Assembly (NCBI RefSeq): GCF_963378075.1
Contig: NZ_OY726394.1
Location: 2,666,001 to 2,730,000 of the forward strand
From: Mycolicibacter sp. MU0083
Lineage (GTDB): Bacteria; Actinomycetota; Actinomycetes; Mycobacteriales; Mycobacteriaceae
Length of the DNA: 64,000 bases
Reading direction: 5' to 3'
Below the pieces are notes generated by a model. The model had not been told where the DNA came from, searched no databases, and saw only the letters and a list, made by a program, of their open reading frames with translations. The position numbers and the translations under genes were made by a program. Shown in pieces: positions 50,164-60,135 of the stretch; within the stretch, counting starts at the first letter, position 1, and each line of letters begins with the position of its first letter.

Positions 50164-51285
50164 ATGCGCATACGCGGGCGGCTTCACCGGGTACCTGTCG
50201 TGCTGTGCGCGGCACTACTGGTTCTGACCGGCTGCGCCCACTTCGACGACGCGCAGTCCCAGCCGTTCACCAACGTGCCGCGCCGCGGGATGGCGCCGAC
50301 CACGACTCCCCCGCCGCCACCTCCTCTGCCGGCCAACCCGTTCCCCAAACAGTGCCCGGCACCGGGCGTGATGCAGGGCTGCCTGGAGAGCACGAGTGGC
50401 CTGATCATGCACGCCGACAGCAAATCGGCATTGGTGGCCGAGCGGACCACCGGCGCGGTCAAAGAGGTGTCGCTGACCGCCGAACCCAAGGTCAAGACCG
50501 TGATCGGTGTCGATCCGGCCGGCGACGGCGGACTGATGGACATCGTGCTGTCGCCGACCTACACGCAGGACCGCCTGATGTACGCCTACATCAGCACTCC
50601 CACCGACAACCGGGTCATCCGGATCGCCGACGGCGACGTCCCCAAAGACATCCTGACAGGAATCCCCAAAGGCGCGACCGGCAACACCGGGGCCCTGATC
50701 TTCACCAGCAAAACCACCCTGGTGGTACTGACCGGCGATGCGGGTAATCCCGCCGCCGCCGCAGATCCCGCGTCGACGGCCGGCAAGGTACTGCGCATCG
50801 AGCAGCCCACCACCATCGGACAGGCCGCACCCACCACCGCGCTGAGCGGAATGGGTGCCGGCGGCGGACTGTGCATCGACCACGTCGACGGCTCGCTGTA
50901 CGTCACCGACCGCACGCCCGACGGCGACCGGCTGCAACGCATCACCAAGGACTCCCGGGTGTCGACGGTGTGGACGTGGCCGGACAAGCCGGGCGTCGCG
51001 GGCTGTGCGGCCCAGGACGGCATCGTGCTGGTCAACCTGGTCAACACCAAGCAGACGGTAGCGGTGCGCATGGCATCCGGTACCGGTTCGGTCACCAGCG
51101 AACCCGAAGTCATGCGCCAAGACACCCACGGGCACGTCTGGGCGGTCAAGATGTCGCCCGACGGCAACGTCTGGGGCGCCACGGTGAACAAGACGGCCGG
51201 CGACGCCGAGAAGCTCGACGACGTGGTGTTCCCGCTGTTCCCGTCCGGCGGCGGCTTCCCGCGCGCCAACGACGACAAGGACTAG
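50164..51285 (+). CDS. lppZ: Lipoprotein LppZ
   Basis: A 373-residue exported lipoprotein: signal peptide with lipobox LVLTGC (Cys24), a proline-rich linker (TTTPPPPPPLP), then a six-bladed beta-propeller of the sugar dehydrogenase/NHL kind (GLMDIVLSPTYTQDRLMYAYI, GDRLQRITKD). It matches LppZ (Rv3006), also 373 residues as I recall. The propeller resembles PQQ-type glucose dehydrogenases, but activity is unproven. ATG 50164 is chosen so that the basic residues precede the hydrophobic core directly. Confidence 0.92.
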   Translation: MRIRGRLHRVPVVLCAALLVLTGCAHFDDAQSQPFTNVPRRGMAPTTTPPPPPPLPANPFPKQCPAPGVMQGCLESTSGLIMHADSKSALVAERTTGAVKEVSLTAEPKVKTVIGVDPAGDGGLMDIVLSPTYTQDRLMYAYISTPTDNRVIRIADGDVPKDILTGIPKGATGNTGALIFTSKTTLVVLTGDAGNPAAAADPASTAGKVLRIEQPTTIGQAAPTTALSGMGAGGGLCIDHVDGSLYVTDRTPDGDRLQRITKDSRVSTVWTWPDKPGVAGCAAQDGIVLVNLVNTKQTVAVRMASGTGSVTSEPEVMRQDTHGHVWAVKMSPDGNVWGATVNKTAGDAEKLDDVVFPLFPSGGGFPRANDDKD

Positions 51286-51505
51286 CTCCCCCGGGCTCGC
51301 GCCGCCGGCGCAATTTCGACGGCCGAACCGCCGTACCCCATCACACGCAACGGTTCACTTCCGACGTTCCCGTGTCCGCATTGTTCCGCTATATTTCTAT
51401 GAATTTCCTAAGAATTATTGAAGCGAAGTACCCGATACCGCGAGTTCAGTAATCACATTGCCAGCTTGACCAGCGGATATTGTTATCGCTTCACCCAGTT
51501 GCGTA

Positions 51506-51522
51506 TAACCTACTTTCAAGTA
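51506..51522 (+). promoter_or_regulatory. Promoter element of GjpA-like C (duplicated)
   Basis: TAACCT at 51506-51511 fits a -10 box and is directly followed by TACTTTCAAGTA, an inverted repeat (TACT/AGTA, sharing the last T of the box). The same arrangement, TAAGCT then TACTTTCGAGTA, lies upstream of the neighbouring gene at 52901, at 65-66 bp from the start codon in both. No convincing -35 was found. The 285-bp gap from lppZ otherwise contains nothing recognisable. Confidence 0.6.
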
Positions 51523-51570
51523 AGGTTTCGACGTCGTGGCAGCCGTCACGCTCACGTAACTAGGAGACCC

Positions 51571-52638
51571 ATGCAACACCTCGCCCCCGCCCCCTGGGTC
51601 GCGGCAGGCATCGCGCTCGTCGGTGCCGGCACCATCGCCGCCACTCCGATCACCGCGACGCTGCCCGACCTCGCCGCCGCGCAGGCGCCCGCCGTGACCC
51701 TGACCGCCGGCCTCGACCTGTTCGGCGCCTGGCAGGACGTGTTCGACGCCGCCAAGACCAACGCCGAGGAACTGTGGACGGTCTTCGACCGCAACCCGTT
51801 CATCGCCGTGCAGCAGATGCTCGTCAATCAGGCCGCCTACCAGGACGGGCTGTCCGACGGCACGCTGACCAACGACGACGTACTCAACGCCATGCAGGAC
51901 AACGCCGACGCCGTGGGCAAGGCCGTGACGTTCTTCGACGCCGACCCGGAGTACATCGGCGGGCAGCTGGGCTACTCGGCCGAGGTCAACCACAACATGG
52001 TGTTCCTGGCACTGACCGGCGGCGCCGAGTTCTTGGGATTCCCCGCGCCCGACGAGCCGATCCCGACGATCGTCGAGCTGCTGTCCTCGCCGCTGAGTGG
52101 CCTGCTGATCGGCGCGCTCGGCCCGTCGATCAGCCCCTGGGTTGCGCTGGCCAACAGCTTCGACGGTATCGGCCATGCGCTGACCGGCGACGACGCCGAT
52201 CTGAGCGCGGCACTGCAGGAACTGATCAACATTCCGGCCAACATGGTCGGCGCCTGGCTCAACGGCGCCACCCTGGACCTGAGCGGCCTGATCCCGTTGA
52301 TCAACGAGACCGGCCTGGTCCCACTACCCGAGGGCGCCGCCCTCGACGGGCTCAGCTTTGCCTTCGGCGGGCTGCTGACCCCCGGCGATGTGATCATGAC
52401 CCCCAGCAACCTCGGCATGGAGCACGTCGGCGGCTCCATCCTCAACTCGCTGGGCCTGCACGTCAGCAATGTTCCGATCCTCGGCGAGATGGACGCTCCG
52501 GCGACCGCGGTCGGCCCGTGGGGCGCCCTGGAGAGCATCGGCATGATCATCGCCGAACAGCTCGGCTGGGACGGCATCCCCAACCCGCTGGGTTGGCTGG
52601 ACGACGGTGTCGATGCCGGCGCCGATCTGATCGGCTGA
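51571..52638 (+). CDS. Secreted GjpA-like (putative outer membrane porin family) protein C
   Basis: A 355-residue exported protein. The signal peptide PWVAAGIALVGAGTIAATP is almost the same as in the next gene. The mature part begins with a helical region containing LDLFGAWQDVFDAAKTNAE and NPFIAVQQMLVNQ, followed by the family core SSPLSGLLIGALGP, NMVGAWLNGATLDLSGLIPL and GLSFAFGGLLTPG. ATG 51571 is preceded by TAGGAGA. It ends with a T-tract terminator. Function is inferred only from family naming; the acidic, hydrophobic composition suits an envelope protein. Confidence 0.78.
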   Translation: MQHLAPAPWVAAGIALVGAGTIAATPITATLPDLAAAQAPAVTLTAGLDLFGAWQDVFDAAKTNAEELWTVFDRNPFIAVQQMLVNQAAYQDGLSDGTLTNDDVLNAMQDNADAVGKAVTFFDADPEYIGGQLGYSAEVNHNMVFLALTGGAEFLGFPAPDEPIPTIVELLSSPLSGLLIGALGPSISPWVALANSFDGIGHALTGDDADLSAALQELINIPANMVGAWLNGATLDLSGLIPLINETGLVPLPEGAALDGLSFAFGGLLTPGDVIMTPSNLGMEHVGGSILNSLGLHVSNVPILGEMDAPATAVGPWGALESIGMIIAEQLGWDGIPNPLGWLDDGVDAGADLIG

Positions 52639-52663
52639 CGTCCGACAAGCACCACCCGCGAAG

Positions 52664-52698
52664 CCGGGCGGTCCCCCACCGGGGACCGCCCGGTTTTT
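52664..52698 (+). terminator. Intrinsic terminator after GjpA-like C
   Basis: A 13-bp perfect stem (CCGGGCGGTCCCC at 52664-52676; GGGGACCGCCCGG at 52681-52693) with loop CACC, followed by TTTTT (52694-52698). It is 26 bp after the stop codon. Confidence 0.92.
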
Positions 52699-52758
52699 GC
52701 ATGGCATCCCACCACCCGCCGGGCGAACCGCAGCCCCGCGCGCCGAAGCTGCTGACTT

Positions 52759-52774
52759 ACAGGATATTTCCTGT
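52759..52774. promoter_or_regulatory. ACAGGA-TATT-TCCTGT inverted repeat upstream of GjpA-like D
   Basis: A perfect 6-bp inverted repeat with a 4-bp spacer, 127 bp upstream of the promoter-like TAAGCT and with no counterpart in the sister gene's upstream region. It sits in a 328-bp non-coding stretch that otherwise holds only the preceding terminator and the promoter. Possible operator. Confidence 0.35.
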
Positions 52775-52900
52775 GTATTTACTGCCAGTTTGAGAATCCG
52801 TTGACCGTCGATCCTGGGCATTGCCTGGCCGGATACGGCACGAGCTGGTCTTTTCATAGGAAAATAATCGGACAGCGATGTTAAACGCCAATTTTGTACC

Positions 52901-52917
52901 TAAGCTACTTTCGAGTA
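52901..52917 (+). promoter_or_regulatory. Promoter element of GjpA-like D (duplicated)
   Basis: TAAGCT (52901-52906) followed by TACTTTCGAGTA (52906-52917), then a conserved leader containing CCGTCACGCT. The match to the copy at 51506 extends through the leader, so gene and promoter were duplicated together. The shared spacing supports ATG 52967 as the true start of this gene. Confidence 0.6.
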
Positions 52918-52966
52918 ACGTTACCGAGTCCGTGACACCCGTCACGCTTAGGTAAGAATGAGAGAA

Positions 52967-54046
52967 ATGTCTCGAACCATCGCGGCCCCCTGGGTTGCCG
53001 CCGGTATCGCCCTCGTCGGCGCCGGAGCCATCGCAGCCACCCCCGCGACCGCACCGCTTGCCGCATTGTCAGACCTGCAGTCCCGCGCCGTTCAGCTCAC
53101 CGCGAGCTGGGATGACGTGCTGGCGACCGCCCAGGCCAACGCCGCCGACATCCAGGACCACTTCTCCGCCGCACCCTTCCCGGCGTTGCAGCAGCAACTG
53201 GCCAACCAGATCGGCTACATCCAGGGCCTGCTCGACGGCTCACTGAAGTTCAGCGACGTCACCGACGACATCCAGAACCATGTGAATGCCCTGTTCGGCA
53301 CCCCCGCCACCGACGACACTCCGGCCACCCCGGGCGCGCTGTTCGGCCCGTTCCTGCCCGGCGTCGACAGCGACATCCTGTACCCGTCGCTCGACAGCAC
53401 CGTAAACAGCACCGGCACCGGGTTATTCGACGTGGTCTTCCTCAACCACCAATTCCTGATCCAGATTCTCTTTGACGACGGCGGAGTTCCGCGCATCGTG
53501 GAGGCCCTTGGCCTGGACGCGTCGGCGTTGCCCCTGGCGGAGGCACTGATCAACTTCGCCTCGTCCCCACTGAGCGGCATCCTGATGGGCGAGATCGGCA
53601 CCGCGCTCAGCCCCGTGTTGCAGTTCAGCGATGACATCAACGTCATTTCCGAGGCGATGGCCAGCGGCGACACCGACGCGGCACTGCAAGCCCTGACCGA
53701 CATGCCGGCCAACCTCGTCAACGCCTACCTCAACGGCTACGGCACCGTCGACCTGATGCCGCTCCTCGACGAGCTTGGCATCGACCTGCCGCCTCTCGAA
53801 ATCGTCGCCGGCCTGCCCACCGACCTGACCGGACTGAGCCTGGAACTGGGCGGGCTGTTCAGCAGCGGCGGAGGATCCATCGTCGACGCACTCGGCATCG
53901 TCGCCGACGGCGGCGAAGGTATCGGCGTCATGGACCTGCCGGGCCTGGCCGTCGGGCCACTGGCCGCCATGGTGGAGTTCGGTCAGTCGATCGCGATGGC
54001 GCTCGGCTGGGACGGCTCCGGCGACATCCTGGGCGACCTGTTCTAA
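52967..54046 (+). CDS. Secreted GjpA-like (putative outer membrane porin family) protein D
   Basis: A 359-residue paralogue of the preceding gene. From ATG 52967 the start MSRTIAAPWVAAGIALVG aligns without gaps to that of its neighbour; an in-frame ATG three codons upstream is less likely. The mature part has ASWDDVLATAQANAADIQ and PFPALQQQLANQIGY, then SSPLSGILMGEIG, NLVNAYLNGYGTVDLMPLL and GLSLELGGLFSSGG. The middle contains a proline-threonine stretch (TPATDDTPATPG) absent from its sister. It ends with a T-tract terminator. Confidence 0.78.
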   Translation: MSRTIAAPWVAAGIALVGAGAIAATPATAPLAALSDLQSRAVQLTASWDDVLATAQANAADIQDHFSAAPFPALQQQLANQIGYIQGLLDGSLKFSDVTDDIQNHVNALFGTPATDDTPATPGALFGPFLPGVDSDILYPSLDSTVNSTGTGLFDVVFLNHQFLIQILFDDGGVPRIVEALGLDASALPLAEALINFASSPLSGILMGEIGTALSPVLQFSDDINVISEAMASGDTDAALQALTDMPANLVNAYLNGYGTVDLMPLLDELGIDLPPLEIVAGLPTDLTGLSLELGGLFSSGGGSIVDALGIVADGGEGIGVMDLPGLAVGPLAAMVEFGQSIAMALGWDGSGDILGDLF

Positions 54047-54068
54047 GCAACAGCGCTTTCACCCGCTA

Positions 54069-54105
54069 CCGGGTGGCCTCTCCTACGAGGGGCCACCCGG
54101 TTTTT
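54069..54105 (+). terminator. Intrinsic terminator after GjpA-like D
   Basis: A 10-bp stem CCGGGTGGCC (54069-54078) and GGCCACCCGG (54091-54100) followed by TTTTT. The distal arm and T-tract (CCCGGTTTTTGC) are the same as after the sister gene, consistent with duplication. It also separates this gene from convergent gatB. Confidence 0.9.
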
Positions 54106-54121
54106 GCGCGGCGGTACCGGC

Positions 54122-55624
54122 TCAGCTGCAGGCGGCCAGCACCAGTTCGCGCACCCGGGCGGCGTCGGCCTGTCCCTTGGTGGCCTTCATCACCGCACCC
54201 ACGATGGCACCGGCGGCCTGCACCTTGCCGCTGCGGATCTTGTCGGCCACATCGGGGTTGGCGGCCAGCGCCTCGTCGATCGCGGCCTGGATGACCGAGT
54301 CGTCACGCACCACGACCAGGCCGCGATCGGCCATCACCTGGACGGGCTCCCCCTCCCCGGCGAGCACTCCTTCGACCACCTGGCGGGCCAGCTTGTTGGA
54401 CAGCTCCCCGGACTCCACCAGCGCCACCACCGCGGCGACCTGCTTCGGCGTGATCGCCAGCGCGTCGAGTTCGACGCCGGCCTCGTTGGCCTTCTGCACC
54501 AGGAAGTTGCCCCACCAGGCCCGCGCCGCTTCACTGGACGCGCCGGCCGCCACGGTGGCCGCCACCAGCTCGACCGCACCCGCGTTGACCAGGTCGCGCA
54601 TCACCTCATCGGAGATGCCCCACTGCTCCTGGATCTTCTTGCGCGCCAACCAGGGCAGTTCGGGAATGGTGCCCCGAAGGCGCTCGACCAACTCCGCCGC
54701 CGGAGCCACCGGCTCCAGATCCGGTTCGGGGAAATAGCGGTAGTCCTCGGCGGTCTCCTTGGCCCGGCCCGGGCTGGTGTAGCCGGACTCGTGGAAGTGC
54801 CGGGTCTCCTGGACCACGGTGCCGCCGCCGGTCAGGACCGCGCCCTGGCGGCGCATCTCGTAGGTCACCGCGACCTCGACGCTCTTGAGCGAGTTGACGT
54901 TCTTGGTCTCGGTGCGGGTGCCGAATTCCACTGTCCCGGTGGGCTTGAGCGATACGTTGGCGTCGCAGCGCATCGAACCCTGGTCCATCCGCACGTCCGA
55001 GACGTCCAGCGACCGCAGCAGATCGCGCAGTGCGGTCACGTAGGCGCGGGCGATCTGCGGGGCGCGGTCACCGGCGCCGGTGATCGGCTTGGTGACGATC
55101 TCGATCAGCGGCACCCCGGCCCGGTTGTAGTCGACCAGGGATTCGCTGGCGCCCTCGATGCGGCCGGTGTCGCTGCCCACGTGGGTCAGCTTGCCGGTGT
55201 CTTCTTCCATGTGGGCACGTTCGATGTCGACCCGCCACACCGATCCGTCCTCCAGCGGCACGTCGAGGTAGCCGTTGAAGGCGATCGGCTCGTCGTATTG
55301 GGAGATCTGGTAGTTCTTCGGCTGGTCGGGATAGAAGTAGTTCTTCCGGGCGAACCGGCACCAGGTGGCGATCTCACAGTTGAGTGCCAGCCCGATGCGG
55401 ATCGCCGATTCGATGGCGGTGGCGTTGACCACCGGCAGCGAGCCGGGCAGCCCCAGGCACACCGGGCATACCTGGGTGTTGGGCTCGGCGCCGAAGGCCG
55501 TCGAGCAGCCACAGAACATCTTGGTGGCCGTGGACAGTTCGACGTGCACTTCCAGGCCCAGAACCGGGTCGAAGCGGGCGACGACGTCGTCGTAGTCGAG
55601 CAGTTCGGCGACAGCAGCGGTCAT
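54122..55624 (-). CDS. gatB: Asp-tRNA(Asn)/Glu-tRNA(Gln) amidotransferase subunit B
   Basis: The kinase/transamidase subunit of GatCAB, which phosphorylates the mischarged Glu and transfers ammonia from GatA. It has 500 residues: [17 protein letters not shown] signature with cysteines CGCS and CPVCLGLPG (zinc site), [13 protein letters not shown], and the tail-type C-terminal YqeY-like domain. ATG 55624 gives the normal N-terminus. It is separated from gatA and gatC by pfkA, tenA and small genes. Confidence 0.96.
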   Translation of the reverse strand: MTAAVAELLDYDDVVARFDPVLGLEVHVELSTATKMFCGCSTAFGAEPNTQVCPVCLGLPGSLPVVNATAIESAIRIGLALNCEIATWCRFARKNYFYPDQPKNYQISQYDEPIAFNGYLDVPLEDGSVWRVDIERAHMEEDTGKLTHVGSDTGRIEGASESLVDYNRAGVPLIEIVTKPITGAGDRAPQIARAYVTALRDLLRSLDVSDVRMDQGSMRCDANVSLKPTGTVEFGTRTETKNVNSLKSVEVAVTYEMRRQGAVLTGGGTVVQETRHFHESGYTSPGRAKETAEDYRYFPEPDLEPVAPAAELVERLRGTIPELPWLARKKIQEQWGISDEVMRDLVNAGAVELVAATVAAGASSEAARAWWGNFLVQKANEAGVELDALAITPKQVAAVVALVESGELSNKLARQVVEGVLAGEGEPVQVMADRGLVVVRDDSVIQAAIDEALAANPDVADKIRSGKVQAAGAIVGAVMKATKGQADAARVRELVLAACS

Positions 55625-55662
55625 GGGAGCAAAGTCTAGGTGACCCCGCCGGCCCGGCTCGG

Positions 55663-56331
55663 TCACACCGGCCAGTCCTCGAGTCGGTGGGCGGCGTCGA
55701 AGAACATCCACTCATAGCGGGCGCCGGCATGGAAATGCCGACGCATCCGTTCCCACTCCGCAGCCGAGGCCTGCGCGCCGATCCGGTCGGTGACAGCCAG
55801 AACATCGTCGACCACCGCATGGAACTCGTCGCCCGCGTAGGTGTCGATCCAGCGTTGGAACAACGGCTCGGGTGAGCCCTGTCGCTGCAGGTGTTCACCC
55901 ACTCGCGCGTAGATCCAATAGCAGGGCAGCACCGCGGCGACGGCCTCGGCGTAGGACCCCGATGCGGTCACCGCGAGCAGATAGCTGGTGTAGGCCTGGG
56001 TGGTCGGGGCGACCGGCACCGCGGCGACGGCGTCGGCGTCGAGTCCCAGCTCCGCGAGCAGCCCGGCGTGCAGTTCGGCTTCCGCGGCCATCGCCTGGCC
56101 GGCGTGCCCGACGAACATCTTCAGATCCGCGTGGGTCGGCGATTTCGCCGCGCAGCCGGCCAATGCACGCGCGTAGCCCCGCAGGTAGTGGGAATCCTGT
56201 ATCAGGTAGTGCCGAAACCGGTTCTGCCCCAACGTCCCGTCGGTCAGTCCGGTGATGAACGGGTGCTCGCGGATCCGCCGGTAGATGTCGTCGATATCCG
56301 CCCACAACAGCTGTCGGGTTCGCACGGTCAT
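55663..56331 (-). CDS. tenA: TenA-family thiaminase II / aminopyrimidine aminohydrolase
   Basis: Salvages thiamine breakdown products by hydrolysing aminopyrimidines. A 222-residue helical protein with the active-site Asp46 (IQDSHYL), catalytic Cys137 ([11 protein letters not shown]), and a C-terminal glutamate in YEWMFFDAA. All key residues of the TenA-C class are visible. It is 38 bp upstream of gatB on the same strand. No other thiamine salvage gene is adjacent; H37Rv has gatB next to pfkA at this spot as I recall, so this is an accessory insertion. Confidence 0.9.
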   Translation of the reverse strand: MTVRTRQLLWADIDDIYRRIREHPFITGLTDGTLGQNRFRHYLIQDSHYLRGYARALAGCAAKSPTHADLKMFVGHAGQAMAAEAELHAGLLAELGLDADAVAAVPVAPTTQAYTSYLLAVTASGSYAEAVAAVLPCYWIYARVGEHLQRQGSPEPLFQRWIDTYAGDEFHAVVDDVLAVTDRIGAQASAAEWERMRRHFHAGARYEWMFFDAAHRLEDWPV

Positions 56332-56367
56332 ACCTCACGGTAGGCGAACCCGCCCTAAACTGACCCC

Positions 56368-56754
56368 ATGCCCGACCGCAACGTACTGGGCGGCCCACTG
56401 GAGCCGTGCGGCAGCGACCCGATCACCGGCTTCTACCGCGACGGCTGCTGCTCATCGGGACCCGAGGACATCGGGTTGCACACCATCTGCGCGGTGGTGA
56501 CCGGTGAATTCCTGGCCCACCAACGCTCGATCGGCAACGATCTGTCCACGCCGATGCCGGCCTACCGGTTTCCGGGACTGGAGCCCGGTGACCGCTGGTG
56601 CGTGACCGCCCGGAACTGGTTGCGGGCCCACCACGACGGCTGCGCGGCTCCGGTGGTGTTGGCCGCCACGCACGAACGCACCCTGGAAGTGGTGAGCCTG
56701 GACATCCTGGCGGATTACGCCGTCGATGTGCCGGATGACGCCAGCGGTCTGTGA
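56368..56754 (+). CDS. DUF2237 family protein
   Basis: A 128-residue protein with the DUF2237 pattern NVLGGPLEPCGSDPITGFYRDG, then CCSSGPEDIGLHTICAVVTGEFL and PGDRWCVTARNWLRAH. Conserved cysteines and histidine suggest metal binding. Function is not known in any organism to my knowledge. It is divergent from tenA (36 bp gap). Confidence 0.88.
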   Translation: MPDRNVLGGPLEPCGSDPITGFYRDGCCSSGPEDIGLHTICAVVTGEFLAHQRSIGNDLSTPMPAYRFPGLEPGDRWCVTARNWLRAHHDGCAAPVVLAATHERTLEVVSLDILADYAVDVPDDASGL

Positions 56755-56786
56755 GATCGGTTCCGGCCCAACGCCTTCGCGACCGG

Positions 56787-57119
56787 CTAGGCGCCCGGCG
56801 CCTGCTGTTGCTGGCGGTACTTGACGTACCAGACGAATTCATCGACCAGCGGGCCGTCTTCGGGGCATCCGGCCATCACCGACCCGGCCAGTAGCCGTCC
56901 GGTCTGGTTCTGCGGCAGTCCGCTGGTCGCCAGGATGTGGTCGACCGCGTGCTTGACACCCGCCAGATTCTGCTGCTCGTTGATGTAATCGCAGACCTCG
57001 CCACCGTGGTCGGCGATGTAATCACCGATCACGTCACCGCTCGCCTGGGCCGGTATGGACAGGACCAGTCCCATCGGCAGACCGAACAGCACCGCAGCAG
57101 ACAACGCCGTCTTTCCCAT
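56787..57119 (-). CDS. Small secreted DUF732 protein
   Basis: A 110-residue exported protein: signal peptide MGKTALSAAVLFGLPMGLV ending AQASG, then a small helical DUF732 domain with two conserved cysteines (EVCDYI and MAGCPED) likely forming a disulfide. DUF732 proteins are numerous in mycobacteria and of unknown function. GGAGG directly before ATG 57119 fixes the start. Confidence 0.85.
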   Translation of the reverse strand: MGKTALSAAVLFGLPMGLVLSIPAQASGDVIGDYIADHGGEVCDYINEQQNLAGVKHAVDHILATSGLPQNQTGRLLAGSVMAGCPEDGPLVDEFVWYVKYRQQQQAPGA

Positions 57120-57209
57120 ACTCCACCTCCAGCCTTCGCATTTCGGGCAACAGTTGCACAACCCCTCAATTGTGCCGTCATTCGGTGGGGTTGTCACTTC
57201 GGCGACACG

Positions 57210-58241
57210 TCAGCCGAAAAAGGCCGCCGCGTCGTCGTATCGGCTCTGCGGGACGACCTTGAGCTGACGGACCGCATCGGCCAACGGAACCCGGCCGATC
57301 TCCTGGCCTCGCAGCGAAACCATCATCCCGTACTCGCCCGCATGCGCGGCGTCGGCGGCGTTCACTCCGAACCGGGTCGCGAGCACCCGGTCGTAGGCGG
57401 TCGGTGTGCCGCCCCGCTGCACATGGCCCAGCACGGTGGTCCGGACATCCTTCTTGACGCGTTTCTCGATCTCGACGGCCAACTGCGCGGCCACACCGGT
57501 GAACCGCTCGTGGCCGAACTCATCGACGCCGCCGGCCCGCAACTCCATCGAACCGGCCGCGGGCTTGGCTCCTTCGGCGACGACACAGATGAAATGCGAC
57601 GAGCCGTGCTGGAAGCGCTGCTTGACCAGCCGGCACACCTCTTCGACGTCGAAGGGTTGCTCGGGGATCAGCGTCATGTGCGCGCCGGAGGCCACGCCGG
57701 CGTTGAGCGCGATCCAGCCGGCGTGGCGGCCCATCACCTCGACCAGCATCACCCGCTGATGTGATTCGGCGGTGGAGTGCAGGCGGTCGATCGCGTCGGT
57801 GGCGACCTGCAATGCGGTGTCGTGGCCGAACGTGACGTCGGTGCAATCGATGTCGTTGTCGATGGTCTTGGGCACGCCCACCACCGGGACGTTCTCCTGC
57901 GAGAGCCAATGCGCCGCAGTCAAAGTGCCCTCCCCGCCGATCGGGATGAGCACGTCGATGCCGTTGTCGTCCAGCGTGGCCTTGACCTGGTCCAGCCCCG
58001 CCCGCAGCTTGTCCGGATTGACCCGGGCGGTGCCGAGCATGGTGCCGCCCTTGGCCAGCAGCCGGTCGTTACGGTCGTCGTTGGCCAATTGGACGCGCCG
58101 GTTCTCCAGCAGACCGCGCCAGCCGTCTTGGAAGCCGACCACGCTCGAGCCGTAGCGGGCGTCGCAGGTGCGCACCACCGCCCTGATCACCGCGTTGAGG
58201 CCGGGACAGTCACCGCCGCCTGTGAGCACTCCGATCCGCAT
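57210..58241 (-). CDS. pfkA: 6-phosphofructokinase
   Basis: Phosphorylates fructose 6-phosphate in glycolysis. It has 343 residues: [15 protein letters not shown] at the N-terminus, [12 protein letters not shown] (Mg/ATP loop), catalytic [16 protein letters not shown] and [10 protein letters not shown]. The GGEGT form, rather than GGDGS, is usual for this mycobacterial-type enzyme. It lies 37 bp downstream of gatA on the same strand. Confidence 0.97.
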   Translation of the reverse strand: MRIGVLTGGGDCPGLNAVIRAVVRTCDARYGSSVVGFQDGWRGLLENRRVQLANDDRNDRLLAKGGTMLGTARVNPDKLRAGLDQVKATLDDNGIDVLIPIGGEGTLTAAHWLSQENVPVVGVPKTIDNDIDCTDVTFGHDTALQVATDAIDRLHSTAESHQRVMLVEVMGRHAGWIALNAGVASGAHMTLIPEQPFDVEEVCRLVKQRFQHGSSHFICVVAEGAKPAAGSMELRAGGVDEFGHERFTGVAAQLAVEIEKRVKKDVRTTVLGHVQRGGTPTAYDRVLATRFGVNAADAAHAGEYGMMVSLRGQEIGRVPLADAVRQLKVVPQSRYDDAAAFFG

Positions 58242-58278
58242 GACCCCATCTTGCCGGGGTCGGCGTCGTTACGCCGGG

Positions 58279-59760
58279 TTACAGCGCGGTCGGAAGTTCC
58301 CCGCGGGCGGCCTCGTAGGCCGCGCCCACCCGGTAGAGCCGGTCATCGGCCAGCGCCGGCGCCATGATCTGCAACCCCACCGGCAGCCCGTCGTCGCCGG
58401 AGAGCCCGGACGGCACGGACATGCCGCAGTGCCCGGCCAGGTTCAGCGGCAGCGTGCACAGGTCGAACAGGTACATCGCCAGCGGGTCGTCGACCTTCTC
58501 CCCGAGCCGGAACGCGGTGGTGGGTGTGGTCGGGGAGATCAGCACGTCGACGGACTCGTATGCCTTGTCCAGGTCGCGGGCGATCAGCGTGCGCACCTTC
58601 TGCGCCTGGTTGTAGTAGGCGTCGTAGTAGCCCGCCGACAGCGCGTAGGTGCCCAGCATGATGCGTCGCTTGACCTCCGGACCGAAGCCGGCCGCCCGGG
58701 TCAGCGCCATCACCTCCTCGGCGCTGTGGGTGCCGTCGTCGCCGACCCGCAGCCCGAAGCGCATCGCGTCGAAGCGGGCCAGGTTGGAGGAGACCTCCGA
58801 CGGCAGGATCAGGTAGTAGGCACTCAGCGAGTAGTCGAAGTGCGGGCAGTCCACCTCGGTGATCTGCGCGCCCAGTGCGGTGAGCTGTTCGACGGCGGTG
58901 TTGAACGATGCGAGCACACCGGGCTGGTAGCCCTCCCCGGTGTGCAGCTGGCGCACCACTCCGATCCGCACCCCGGACAGGTCACCGCTCGCCCCGGCAC
59001 GCGCGGCGCCGACGACGTCGGGCACGGCCACGTTCAGCGAGGTGGAGTCACGCGGGTCGTAACCGGCGATCACCGAGTGCAGCAGTGCGGTGTCGGCCAC
59101 GGTGCGCGCGCACGGGCCACCCTGGTCCAGCGACGAGGCGCACGCCACCAGCCCGTAACGGCTGACGGTGCCGTAGGTGGGCTTGACCCCGACGGTGGCG
59201 GTCAACGCGGCCGGCTGGCGGATCGAGCCACCGGTGTCGGTGCCGATGGCCAGCGGCGCCTGGAAGGCCGCCAGCGCCGCGGCGCTGCCGCCGCCGGAGC
59301 CGCCCGGCACCCGCTCGACGTCCCACGGGTTACGGGTCGGGCCGTATGCGGAGTTCTCCGTGGAGGAGCCCATCGCGAACTCGTCCATGTTGGTCTTGCC
59401 CAGAATCGGAATACCGGCCGCGCGCAACCGTGCGGTGACGGTCGCGTCGTAGGGGGCCCGCCAGCCTTCCAGGATCTTCGACCCGCAGGTGGTGGGTGCA
59501 TCCACGGTGGTGAACACGTCCTTGAGCGCCAACGGCACCCCGGTCAGCGGCGACGGCGCCGCACCGGCGGCGATGGCCTGGTCTGCGGCCTCGGCGGCGG
59601 CCAGCGCCTCCTCGGCGCCGACGTGCAGAAACGCGCCGTAGCGTTCATCGGTGGCCTCGATCTGATCGAGGTGGGCCCGGGTGACCTCCACCGAGGAGAC
59701 CTCGCGCGCGGCGATACGGGCGGCCAGCGTGGCGGCGTCGGATCGGATCAAGTCGGTCAC
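58279..59760 (-). CDS. gatA: Asp-tRNA(Asn)/Glu-tRNA(Gln) amidotransferase subunit A
   Basis: The amidase subunit that releases ammonia from glutamine. It has 493 residues with the Ser-cisSer-Lys triad: Lys in [10 protein letters not shown], serines in [15 protein letters not shown] and [15 protein letters not shown] 59760 overlaps the gatC stop (GTGA). With gatC upstream and gatB further downstream this supplies the complete GatCAB complex. Confidence 0.97.
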   Translation of the reverse strand: MTDLIRSDAATLAARIAAREVSSVEVTRAHLDQIEATDERYGAFLHVGAEEALAAAEAADQAIAAGAAPSPLTGVPLALKDVFTTVDAPTTCGSKILEGWRAPYDATVTARLRAAGIPILGKTNMDEFAMGSSTENSAYGPTRNPWDVERVPGGSGGGSAAALAAFQAPLAIGTDTGGSIRQPAALTATVGVKPTYGTVSRYGLVACASSLDQGGPCARTVADTALLHSVIAGYDPRDSTSLNVAVPDVVGAARAGASGDLSGVRIGVVRQLHTGEGYQPGVLASFNTAVEQLTALGAQITEVDCPHFDYSLSAYYLILPSEVSSNLARFDAMRFGLRVGDDGTHSAEEVMALTRAAGFGPEVKRRIMLGTYALSAGYYDAYYNQAQKVRTLIARDLDKAYESVDVLISPTTPTTAFRLGEKVDDPLAMYLFDLCTLPLNLAGHCGMSVPSGLSGDDGLPVGLQIMAPALADDRLYRVGAAYEAARGELPTAL

Positions 59761-60056
59761 TGGCTCTCCCCCAGGATCTGCGGGACCGCGAAGCGGTTCT
59801 CGGCGGTACGCGGCGCGGCGGCCAGTGCCTCGGCCTGGGTCAGGCTGGCCACCGTCTCATCGGGCCGGGTGACGTTGACGGCCTTCAACGGATTGTCGGT
59901 GGCTTCGACGCCGGTGACGTCGACGGACTGAATCGTGCTGACATGGGTCAGGATCGCATCGAGTTGGCCGGCGAAGCCGTCCAGCTCGGCATCGGTCAAC
60001 GCCAGCCGGGCCAGCCGGGCCAGGTGCGCTACGTCGTCACGGGAGATCTGGGACAC
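59757..60056 (-). CDS. gatC: Asp-tRNA(Asn)/Glu-tRNA(Gln) amidotransferase subunit C
   Basis: A 99-residue stabilising subunit that wraps GatA and Gat[36 protein letters not shown] and FAVPQIL are typical. GTG 60056 gives the same length and N-terminus as the M. tuberculosis protein; a TTG three codons upstream is less likely. It is divergent from the ACT-domain gene. Confidence 0.95.
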   Translation of the reverse strand: MSQISRDDVAHLARLARLALTDAELDGFAGQLDAILTHVSTIQSVDVTGVEATDNPLKAVNVTRPDETVASLTQAEALAAAPRTAENRFAVPQILGESQ

Positions 60057-60135
60057 GACTGGCAAGCCTAGTCCCCACCGTTGGTGTCGCCGGCGTCACG
60101 TTCGGCGATGTGGGGCCGCTGTGGGAAAGTTGCCC

